Shown: positions 6,660 to 12,578 of the stretch, piece after piece
Position numbering within the stretch: the stretch's first letter is position 1
Layout of the letters: every line of letters starts with the position of its first letter
From: a virus
Virus record (IMG/VR): IMGVR_UViG_3300042197_002952
Location: 1 to 30,685 of that record
DNA length: 30,685 bases
Direction: 5' to 3' (one strand)
Notes under the pieces: model-generated
What the model was told of the DNA's origin: nothing
What the model saw: only the letters and a program-made list of their open reading frames with translations
Databases searched by the model: none
Translations under genes and position numbers: made by a program

Positions 6660-7877
6660 CTAAACAAAAACTTTTGGTAACTCGTCCCAAGAAGTTGTGT
6701 ATTTTTGTGTAATGTAATCTTGTCTCATTTCCCATTCATGTGTTTCATTTTTTGGTGAGTCAATTATTTTTATTTCTTCATCAAATAATGATTTTTGTAT
6801 TATATTATCTGGTGTTAATTCATTAAATATAATCCCACATTTTTTAAATTTTTCGGATTTATCACAAAGTACTTTATATTGATCGTGTATTTGAGACCAT
6901 ATTAAATCTGGGTTTCTTGTGGGGTTTTGAAGTTTTATTGTTTTGGAATAATGATACTTGTTTCCTTTATGGTAGTTTCCAGACACAAATATTGTTGCTT
7001 TATTTGCCATTAGTTCATTTTGTTTTAACTTTTTTACTCCGTTTACTATGTACGTATACATTGCCTCACCTAATTGATCAAAGTCCTCCACATCTTTACC
7101 AAAAGAACGTGTAGATGCAATATTTCTTTTAAGTTTGATCTTTTTTTGAATTGGGAAACAATATAATCCGGATAATTCTAATTGTGTTTTTAATCCATTA
7201 ATGTTCATTAATTTTTTTATTGTGTATTCATTTGTGTTTATAAATTGACCAACAGAATCAACACTAATATTTTTTAACTTTTTCGACCATTTACGACCAA
7301 TGCCCCAAACTTCATCGACTGGAATGCCATAACTAATTTGTTTAAAATTTGGTAAGTCCCAATATGAACAAACACCTTTATAGTTCATTTGTTGTTTTGC
7401 TAAAAATGATGTTAATTTAGCCAAAGTTTTATTTGGACCAACCCCAATAGATACCGGTATACCCACTTTTTTTCTTACTTCTTCTTTGATTTCTAGTAAT
7501 GTTTTTGTTAGATCTTCAAGTGAAATGTTTGAAAAATCAACAAAGGCTTCGTCAATAGAATAAACTTCAATGTCATTTCCAAACTCACCAATCACTTTCA
7601 TTACCCTATCTGACATATCACCATACAAGTTGTAGTTTGATGAGTACACACAGAATCTATTCTCATCCATAAACTCTCTACTTTTGAAAAATGGTTCACC
7701 CATTTTAATTCCAAGATCTTTTGCTTCTTGAGATCGAGCAATAACACACCCATCGTTGTTTGATAACACAACAGTAGGTCTTCCAATAGATTCAGGATTA
7801 AACAATCTTTCACAACTAACATAAAAGTTGTTACAATCTATTATACCGATTTTTTTTACATTTTTTTGAGTATCCAT
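6660..7877 (-). CDS. umuC: Y-family DNA polymerase, UmuC subunit of Pol V type
   Basis: This error-prone translesion polymerase copies past damaged DNA. It has 405 residues, close to E. coli UmuC (422). The palm carries IDCNNFYVSCERLF (catalytic Asp14), PTVVLSNNDGCVIARS at 34-49 and YSIDEAFVDFS (Asp109, Glu110). A helix-hairpin-helix segment (GIGRKWSKKL) and the little-finger domain follow. The C-terminus, with RQDYITQKYTTSWDELPKV, matches the DUF4113-type end of UmuC rather than DinB. The start overlaps the end of the UmuD-like gene by 22 bases, forming a umuDC operon. It probably acts during phage replication in DNA-damaged hosts. Confidence 0.95.
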   Translation of the reverse strand: MDTQKNVKKIGIIDCNNFYVSCERLFNPESIGRPTVVLSNNDGCVIARSQEAKDLGIKMGEPFFKSREFMDENRFCVYSSNYNLYGDMSDRVMKVIGEFGNDIEVYSIDEAFVDFSNISLEDLTKTLLEIKEEVRKKVGIPVSIGVGPNKTLAKLTSFLAKQQMNYKGVCSYWDLPNFKQISYGIPVDEVWGIGRKWSKKLKNISVDSVGQFINTNEYTIKKLMNINGLKTQLELSGLYCFPIQKKIKLKRNIASTRSFGKDVEDFDQLGEAMYTYIVNGVKKLKQNELMANKATIFVSGNYHKGNKYHYSKTIKLQNPTRNPDLIWSQIHDQYKVLCDKSEKFKKCGIIFNELTPDNIIQKSLFDEEIKIIDSPKNETHEWEMRQDYITQKYTTSWDELPKVFV

Positions 7878-8173
7878 GTTACTTTACCCCATAAATTTTT
7901 TTGTCCTTTATATTCTCGAAGTTTGAAGTGTGTTTTTTCTGTTAAAACAACAAGGTCATTTTCTTTTGGTTTTTCATTTCTATCAATCACTAACGTGTCT
8001 CCTTGATTAACACCAAATACTGATGGTCCAGAATATTTAAAATAGAAAGTCGTGTAATGATCTTTTACAATCAAATCATTTAAATCTAGTCTTTTGTCAA
8101 CATAAGTTTCCGCTGGTGATGCAAATCCTGTTGTTTTAGCGTTAATTTGTATTGGATTTCGGTGTCTTAACAT
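7856..8173 (-). CDS. umuD: UmuD-like S24 peptidase-fold protein, short form
   Basis: The 105 residues match UmuD: GFASPAETYVDKRLDLN (residues 16-32), TTFYFKYSGPSVFGV with the presumed catalytic Ser51, QGDTLVIDR, the presumed general-base Lys84 in FKLREY, and LWGKVTWILK. E. coli UmuD has 139 residues. This one has a shorter N-terminal arm and lacks the 30-residue loop before the last strands. The usual Cys-Gly or Ala-Gly self-cleavage site is Thr15-Gly16 here. It may be a pre-shortened UmuD' mimic that needs no activation. It overlaps umuC by 22 bases. Confidence 0.9.
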   Translation of the reverse strand: MLRHRNPIQINAKTTGFASPAETYVDKRLDLNDLIVKDHYTTFYFKYSGPSVFGVNQGDTLVIDRNEKPKENDLVVLTEKTHFKLREYKGQKNLWGKVTWILKKM

Positions 8174-8177
8174 ATAC

Positions 8178-8185
8178 TAAATATA
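8178..8185 (-). promoter_or_regulatory. Possible -7 element for umuDC
   Basis: TATATTTA on the minus strand lies 5 bases before the umuD ATG, as at several other genes here. There is no clear TTG at the expected upstream position, so this is a weak candidate. Confidence 0.3.
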
Positions 8186-8224
8186 GTTAAAGTAAATGAA
8201 TAAAAAAAGTAATTAAATATTAAT

Positions 8225-8719
8225 TTATTCAGAAATAAAAACACTTTTTACCGATTCATCACTATAATAATAGTACATTATTTTATTTTTTACAACTTCA
8301 ATCGGTCTACCAGTGATGTCTGTAATCATAACAACTTTTTTTGTGTCTAATATATTTTCGTCTAAATTGTTTGTCTTACAAATTTCTATAGCAAAATACA
8401 TTCCTCCAACATATTGAATTGGTCCAAAACATGCCGGTTGACAACCACAGGAACTATCTGGAATTGCACAAATCTGAAATGTAAAACTATCTAAAGAATC
8501 TGGAACATACAAAGTGTAATAATCTCCAAAATTAGTTCCATCAAAGTACCCACTTTGACTTATGTCGTTAAACTGCATATTTGTATAATTTTGACCACTC
8601 CAAGAAGCAACAAACTGATAATTACAATTGTGATTAAGAATATGACCATCCATTGTAGGTTGACAAATACCAAAAAAAGAAACTAAAACAAAACTAAAAA
8701 CTAAAATTAAATTTTTCAT
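8225..8719 (-). CDS. Secreted protein with signal peptide and sorting-tail-like C-terminus
   Basis: The start at 8719 gives MKNLILVFSFVLVSFFGICQ, a standard signal peptide with cleavage expected near ICQ-PT; 8728 is an alternative ATG. The mature part has several Cys (CGCQPACFG) and strands typical of an extracellular domain. The last 40 residues (VVMITDITGRPIEVVKNKI, YYYYSDESVKSVFISE) resemble the C-terminal domain used for export by the Bacteroidetes type IX secretion system. Export through the host is therefore likely. Role unknown. It sits between uvrC and umuD with short gaps. Confidence 0.75.
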   Translation of the reverse strand: MKNLILVFSFVLVSFFGICQPTMDGHILNHNCNYQFVASWSGQNYTNMQFNDISQSGYFDGTNFGDYYTLYVPDSLDSFTFQICAIPDSSCGCQPACFGPIQYVGGMYFAIEICKTNNLDENILDTKKVVMITDITGRPIEVVKNKIMYYYYSDESVKSVFISE

Positions 8720-8736
8720 AAAAAACATTTATTAAA

Positions 8737-10011
8737 TTAAACATACAACTTTTTACTTCTTTTTTTACGGTGAAAAGAAATAACAAACCGGTGAACTTCA
8801 TTTTGAACTTCTGCCAACAAAAACCCAAACTCATTTCGTGGAATATCAAATGATGATCCATCGGTTAAGTGGATTGTTTGAGATTGGTGTTTGTCGTTTT
8901 TAGAAATTGAAATCAAGTCGATACGAGACAACAAACCAAGAGATTCAAATACTTGTTTTGCAACACCCAACTGACCTTTACCACCATCAATAACGACAAG
9001 TGAAGGTAACTCTTGTTTTTCATTTAAAAGTCTTGTAAATCGACGATTTAATACCTCAGAAAAAGATGCATAATCATCCGGTCCCTGGACTGTTTTAATG
9101 TTGAACTTACGATAGTTTGACTTATCAGTTTTACCATTCTTGTAACGAACAAGAGCTGACACCTGACAGTCACCATTAGTGTGAGAGTTGTCAAACGCCT
9201 CAATCAAAGTAGGAACATTGATTAGACCTAAAGACTCTTTGAACTGACGGGCAACATCATTATACTTTCGAACACGAAAAGATTCAAGTTTTTTCTCAAG
9301 TGAATCAACAACAGAGATTTTGTTTTTGAAGTCATTTGCTTTTTCAAACTCCATAGAATCAGAAAAGTATTTCATAGATTTTTTCAAACGACTACGAACC
9401 TTGTCAAAGTCAAAAGAGAATACATCTTTCATCTCACTTACAATTTTCTTGTAGGAAAATTTTAGAATGTTTGAAATACAAGGAGCATTACAACGACCAA
9501 GATGAAACTCCAAACAAGTTTTGAACTTCTCGTTTGAAATATTTTCTTCAGTCAAGTTGTAAGAACAAGAACGAAGATTGAAAATGTCGTGAACCATCTC
9601 GTAGATTTCATAACAAGAGTTGGAACTTGTGGATTCCAAAAGAACTTCACCTGAAAAGTTAGATGGATTACAAACCAAAAGTCTTGGAAAGTCCTCATCG
9701 GTTAAAGTGATAAACCAACGACGAGATCTGTCGTCTTTTGCTTTGATGTTGTATTTTGGTTTTAAACTTTTGATAAGTTCATCCTCCAACAAAAGAGCTT
9801 GTGACTCATCGTTAGTAGTCATGAACTCAACATCACGGATCTCGTTGACAAGAGAGTTGGTCTTGATGTCCTTGTGATTTTTTTGAAAGTAAGACTTAAC
9901 CCTTTTAGGTAAAAACTTTGACTTACCCACATAAATGATCTGACCCTTCTCGTTTTTGAAAAGGTAACAACCGCTAGATTGGGGAATATTCGAAAGTTTT
10001 TCTGTAATCAC
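8737..10011 (-). CDS. uvrC: UvrC-like excinuclease, short form without HhH end
   Basis: This nuclease makes the two incisions beside bulky DNA lesions after UvrAB recognition. The GIY-YIG domain is at about 10-90 (GCYLF, IYVGKSKFLPKRVKSY). Four cysteines, C149, C166, C174 and C178, match the iron-sulphur ligands of E. coli UvrC. A UVR helix lies near 210-240. The RNase H-like nuclease domain has FDNSH (D274), the DDY motif at 312-314, VVIDGGKGQLG (D342) and NEVHRFVISFHR (H407). At 424 residues it ends right after this domain, whereas E. coli UvrC (610) continues with tandem helix-hairpin-helix motifs. Translation starts at GTG 10011. No uvrA or uvrB is visible, so it would have to use host partners or act alone. 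Confidence 0.95.
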   Translation of the reverse strand: MITEKLSNIPQSSGCYLFKNEKGQIIYVGKSKFLPKRVKSYFQKNHKDIKTNSLVNEIRDVEFMTTNDESQALLLEDELIKSLKPKYNIKAKDDRSRRWFITLTDEDFPRLLVCNPSNFSGEVLLESTSSNSCYEIYEMVHDIFNLRSCSYNLTEENISNEKFKTCLEFHLGRCNAPCISNILKFSYKKIVSEMKDVFSFDFDKVRSRLKKSMKYFSDSMEFEKANDFKNKISVVDSLEKKLESFRVRKYNDVARQFKESLGLINVPTLIEAFDNSHTNGDCQVSALVRYKNGKTDKSNYRKFNIKTVQGPDDYASFSEVLNRRFTRLLNEKQELPSLVVIDGGKGQLGVAKQVFESLGLLSRIDLISISKNDKHQSQTIHLTDGSSFDIPRNEFGFLLAEVQNEVHRFVISFHRKKRSKKLYV

Positions 10012-10015
10012 AATA

Positions 10016-10023
10016 CAAATATA
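10016..10023 (-). promoter_or_regulatory. Candidate -7 element for uvrC
   Basis: TATATTTG matches TAnnTTTG and ends 5 bases before the GTG start, which would give a nearly leaderless mRNA. No good TTG is seen 20 bases upstream. Confidence 0.4.
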
Positions 10024-10049
10024 GTGATTTTTTATTGAAAAAAATATAA

Positions 10050-10265
10050 TTACAAATACCTTAATTCGTCTTTTTTATTTTGAATGAGGTATGTTAATTT
10101 GTGAATTAAAATTATATTTGTATGTCCTGGTCTATCTTTATCTAGTTTACGTTCAAAATTGAATACAAGTTTTTTTGCAACATTTAATTGTTCAATATTT
10201 TGACAAGAGTCAATAATTTTTTCGATCCATTTTTGGATATCACCATAGTGATTACTTCTTTTCAT
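10050..10265 (-). CDS. Hypothetical helical protein, 71 residues
   Basis: The protein begins MKRSNHYGDIQKWIEKIIDSC and has two predicted helices joined by a DRPGH turn. Basic residues are spread through it and no catalytic motif is evident. The pattern resembles small phage proteins of unknown function. Its ATG overlaps the end of the neighbouring 61-residue gene by 14 bases. Confidence 0.7.
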   Translation of the reverse strand: MKRSNHYGDIQKWIEKIIDSCQNIEQLNVAKKLVFNFERKLDKDRPGHTNIILIHKLTYLIQNKKDELRYL

Positions 10266-10437
10266 TGTATAAATTATATAATTGTTTTGAAATTAAAATC
10301 AATTTGCCTTCTAAATTACGAATTTCTTTTTTTACTTCAGGTGTAATTTCAAAATTGGCGGTTTTAATATCCGTAATTTGATTTGTAATTAATCTGTGTT
10401 CGTTTAATAATCTTTCGTGTAATATTCTTTTATCCAT
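10252..10437 (-). CDS. Hypothetical coiled-coil-like protein, 61 residues
   Basis: The sequence MDKRILHERLLNEHRLITNQ continues as two amphipathic helices, with a break near PEV. This suggests a small helical hairpin or coiled coil. No family recognised. It overlaps the next gene by 14 bases, which supports coupled translation. Confidence 0.65.
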   Translation of the reverse strand: MDKRILHERLLNEHRLITNQITDIKTANFEITPEVKKEIRNLEGKLILISKQLYNLYNEKK

Positions 10438-10449
10438 GTTAAAATAATT

Positions 10450-10725
10450 TTAATCTAATTTTCTTTTATCCATTTCCGCCCTAACAGAATTGTACTTTTT
10501 TTGATTTCTTTTGTGTGAAAAATAATGAACAAGATATAGTCCATAACAAGTTAACATTGTAATACTAAATACTAAAAAACTAACAGGAACAAAAAAAGAA
10601 ACTATTGATTCAATAAAAACCACACCCATTAAAACCATCATGGAAATAAGGTTTTTTAACATGTTTTTATTTAGTCTAACGGCTTCATGAATCAAATCAT
10701 AATTACCCATCTTTTCATAGTCCAT
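10450..10725 (-). CDS. Two-pass membrane protein, 91 residues
   Basis: A polar N-terminus (MDYEKMGNYDLIHEAVRLNK) precedes two hydrophobic segments at about 25-46 and 48-68, and a basic tail (HKRNQKKYNSVRAEMDKRK). The short turn between the segments and the positive tail suggest a hairpin with both ends in the cytoplasm. Function unknown; size and form would suit a phage-encoded membrane modulator. A Bacteroidetes-type promoter lies just upstream. Confidence 0.7.
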   Translation of the reverse strand: MDYEKMGNYDLIHEAVRLNKNMLKNLISMMVLMGVVFIESIVSFFVPVSFLVFSITMLTCYGLYLVHYFSHKRNQKKYNSVRAEMDKRKLD

Positions 10726-10730
10726 AATTT

Positions 10731-10762
10731 CAAATATAATAATATTTTATTCTTTAAACAAG
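10731..10762 (-). promoter_or_regulatory. Bacteroidetes-type promoter
   Basis: CTTG, 20 bases, TATATTTG on the minus strand. The box ends 6 bases before the ATG at 10725, so the transcript would have almost no leader. Confidence 0.55.
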
Positions 10763-10975
10763 TTTTATAAATACTTTTCCTGGATTTAATGGATCATCTT
10801 GTACTTTCATTGAATAATCCTTGGCAACTTCTGAAACAATTTCTTTCATTTGATTTGAAATTCCAGTTATGATTTCAACTTCATTTTTTTTCTTTAACAT
10901 ATTTTCATATAAGAAAGAATCCATAACTCTTTGAACGTCTTCGTGTTTAACTCCATGAAGATCTAATATACTCAT
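10754..10975 (-). CDS. Stand-alone Smr domain protein
   Basis: This 73-residue protein consists of little more than a small MutS-related (Smr) domain. The signature LDLHGVKHEDV lies at residues 4-14, the TGISNQMK segment at about 38-45 takes the place of the family's TGxG loop, and it ends in the PGKVFIKL strand. Smr domains nick or cleave nucleic acid; recent work links many of them to mRNA cleavage at stalled ribosomes. The His of LDLHG is present, but the glycine-rich TGxG loop is altered (TGIS). It overlaps the preceding 70-residue gene by 29 bases. Confidence 0.8.
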   Translation of the reverse strand: MSILDLHGVKHEDVQRVMDSFLYENMLKKKNEVEIITGISNQMKEIVSEVAKDYSMKVQDDPLNPGKVFIKLV

Positions 10976-11159
10976 TATTATTTAGTATTAAATCTTTCAA
11001 TACGTTACTAGTTGGGTCAGTTTTTCCAACATTATAACTTGTAAAAGTTCCATCCGGATTTTTTGTTTTGATCATTGTAAACCCAAGTTCAGAAACAAAT
11101 ATTTTTTCTAATTCAACTGTCTTTCCTTCTAATTGTATTTTTAATTTTGTTTCTAACAT
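10947..11159 (-). CDS. Hypothetical protein, 70 residues
   Basis: It begins MLETKLKIQLEGKTVELEKI and contains TKNPDGTFTSYNVGKTDP. The alternating pattern suggests a small beta-rich fold. No domain is recognised. Its frame overlaps the 52-residue ORF upstream by 47 bases and the Smr gene downstream by 29 bases. These are unusually long overlaps even here, so one of the three starts may be off. Confidence 0.6.
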   Translation of the reverse strand: MLETKLKIQLEGKTVELEKIFVSELGFTMIKTKNPDGTFTSYNVGKTDPTSNVLKDLILNNNEYIRSSWS

Positions 11160-11271
11160 TGTTTTTAAACTTTCTTTTACTTTTTATAAATCTCAATAAT
11201 AGTTCACTTGGGATAAACAGTAAAATTACAACTGCGATCAATATTGCGGATATTTGTTCAAGAAAAATCAT
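11113..11271 (-). CDS. Small single-pass membrane protein, 52 residues
   Basis: The frame reads MIFLEQISAILIAVVILLFI and continues into a very basic tail (KSKRKFKNNVRNKIKN). One transmembrane helix followed by a positive cytoplasmic tail is typical of small inner-membrane proteins. Its ATG overlaps the stop of the 116-residue... gene upstream as ATGA, the same junction used by many genes here. It overlaps the next gene by 47 bases in another frame, which lowers confidence. Confidence 0.5.
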   Translation of the reverse strand: MIFLEQISAILIAVVILLFIPSELLLRFIKSKRKFKNNVRNKIKNTIRRKDS

Positions 11272-11576
11272 TCTAGAATAAATTTATATTCATTATTTTC
11301 CATTTCAACTTCTAATACTCCATCCCCTTCGGTTAATTTTTCAATTTGTTCTTTAGTTAATGTAACTTTTTCTGGTTCTAAAAATATTTTAAACGCTTGA
11401 GTTAATGTCAGTTTTGATTTTGAGATTAAATCAATTATTTGTTCATTAGGACACTCAACAATGGTTGGGTATTGACCTCCTACGGTTACAATCGCTTTAT
11501 CTCCAACCTCTAATTTATCTAATGATACCATGTAGGGTCTTTCTTCTACCATTATTAATTTTACTTTTTTTATCAT
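11268..11576 (-). CDS. Hypothetical protein, 102 residues
   Basis: The internal ATG at 11576 (MIKKVKLIMVEERPYMVSLD) is preferred to 11630. The longer form would begin inside the terminator region and have an atypical start. The protein has a beta-rich first half (VGDKAIVTVGGQYPTIV) and a Leu/Lys/Glu-rich second half. No domain is recognised. It is the first gene after the terminator at 11627-11655, so it should have its own promoter, but I see no clean TTG-N20-TAnnTTT match. Confidence 0.65.
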   Translation of the reverse strand: MIKKVKLIMVEERPYMVSLDKLEVGDKAIVTVGGQYPTIVECPNEQIIDLISKSKLTLTQAFKIFLEPEKVTLTKEQIEKLTEGDGVLEVEMENNEYKFILE

Positions 11577-11626
11577 GACTATATTATTTCTTAAATAAAT
11601 ATTAAAACATTTATTTGTTTTTGTAA

Positions 11627-11655
11627 ACAAAAAAGGGAAACATTACGTCTCCCTT
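11627..11655 (-). terminator. Rho-independent terminator after the DUF6011 gene
   Basis: On the minus strand, AAGGGA and TCCCTT form a 6-bp stem around an 11-base loop, followed by TTTTTG. It begins 15 bases after the stop at 11670. Confidence 0.75.
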
Positions 11656-11669
11656 CTTTGCCTAATCAA

Positions 11670-12416
11670 TTATTTTTGTTCGAACCAATATTTTGACATT
11701 TTCATAAGAACGTTGGTTTTTCCGTCCCAACTTTTAATTTGTCTTTTTGGTATCCAAAATTCCATTTCTCCGATTTCTTCAACTTTTTTCAAGTATTCTT
11801 CACGAAAACGATCAGCTTGACTTGCGTCAGTAATATATTCTACACCCATGTGTTTTGAACAAGTTTTACCCATTTTAGTTAACATTGAAAACTCGTCAGT
11901 TAAAGTACGTCCACAACACATACAAACATCACCACGTTTTACTGTCATTTTACCTGCGAACTTAACGGCTTTTTCTGAAAACCCTAATACACGAGTAAGG
12001 TCAATTAAAACTGGGTTGAATTTTAAACCATATTTCTCTTTAAGTTCTTGACCAATTCCTCGAGAAATTATAATTGTGTCACCTTCAGCCTTAACGTTCA
12101 TTGATCGAACAACAGTTTTGTTTTCTTCTTTTTGAATTGCTTTAATGGTAACCATGATTTGTTTATCGGTGAGATTACCGTATTTTTCTAATTTGGATTT
12201 GATATCGTTAATGAATGTATTTTTTCCTTCATAAGACATGATTTTTTTCATGTCGTCGGTCATTGCTTGTTTTGCTTCGGTAGGAGCTGTTAATATTTTT
12301 TGAACTGCCGCTTCTTGAGCCGGAGTTAACTTTCCGTACTTTTGAATTGTGTCTTTCATTTTGATAACGAAAGAATTTGAACCTTGGTAATTTTTAACTT
12401 GAGATACTGTTGACAT
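11670..12416 (-). CDS. DUF6011-type zinc-finger protein with two helical repeats
   Basis: The start at 12416 (MSTVSQVKNYQG) gives 248 residues; the longer frame to 12539 would cross a promoter and terminator. Residues about 9-42 and 62-95 are two copies of one unit: N-F-x6-L/I-x2-YG-x-LT-x2-Q. The later part has a four-Cys zinc site (GDVCMCCGRTLTD and MGKTCSKHMG), characteristic of DUF6011 domains in phage and plasmid proteins. These are thought to bind nucleic acid, often next to helicase or replication functions. The gene stands alone, with a strong Bacteroidetes-type promoter in front and a terminator behind. Confidence 0.82.
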   Translation of the reverse strand: MSTVSQVKNYQGSNSFVIKMKDTIQKYGKLTPAQEAAVQKILTAPTEAKQAMTDDMKKIMSYEGKNTFINDIKSKLEKYGNLTDKQIMVTIKAIQKEENKTVVRSMNVKAEGDTIIISRGIGQELKEKYGLKFNPVLIDLTRVLGFSEKAVKFAGKMTVKRGDVCMCCGRTLTDEFSMLTKMGKTCSKHMGVEYITDASQADRFREEYLKKVEEIGEMEFWIPKRQIKSWDGKTNVLMKMSKYWFEQK

Positions 12417-12443
12417 ATATATTTGTTTTAATTGATTATAATA

Positions 12444-12475
12444 CAAAGATAAAATACTTTTTCTAATTGGCCAAA
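12444..12475 (-). promoter_or_regulatory. Strong Bacteroidetes-type promoter for the DUF6011 gene
   Basis: TTTG, 20 bases, TATCTTTG on the minus strand is a full match to the TTTG / TAnnTTTG consensus. The box ends 28 bases before the ATG, leaving a short A/T-rich leader without a Shine-Dalgarno sequence, as is usual in Bacteroidetes. Confidence 0.75.
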
Positions 12476-12484
12476 TTTTTTTTA

Positions 12485-12519
12485 AATAAAAAAAAGGGGA
12501 GTAGCGAATTCCCCTTTTT
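12485..12519 (-). terminator. Rho-independent terminator of the third tail-fibre gene
   Basis: GGGGA and TCCCC form the core of a stem extended by A/T pairs, with a 9-base loop and eight T on the minus strand. It separates the tail block from the DUF6011 gene. Confidence 0.8.
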
Positions 12520-12548
12520 AATGTTGCCTTAACAGACAACGGTCCTAA

Positions 12549-12572
12549 AAGCCCACCACTAAAGGTGGGATA
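12549..12572 (-). terminator. Additional hairpin just after the tail-fibre stop
   Basis: CCCACC and GGTGGG pair across a 6-base loop. The T tract on the minus side (CTTTTAGG) is short, so this may be mRNA 3'-end protection or a weak first terminator ahead of the strong one at 12485-12519. Confidence 0.5.
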
Positions 12573-12578
12573 TTTTTA

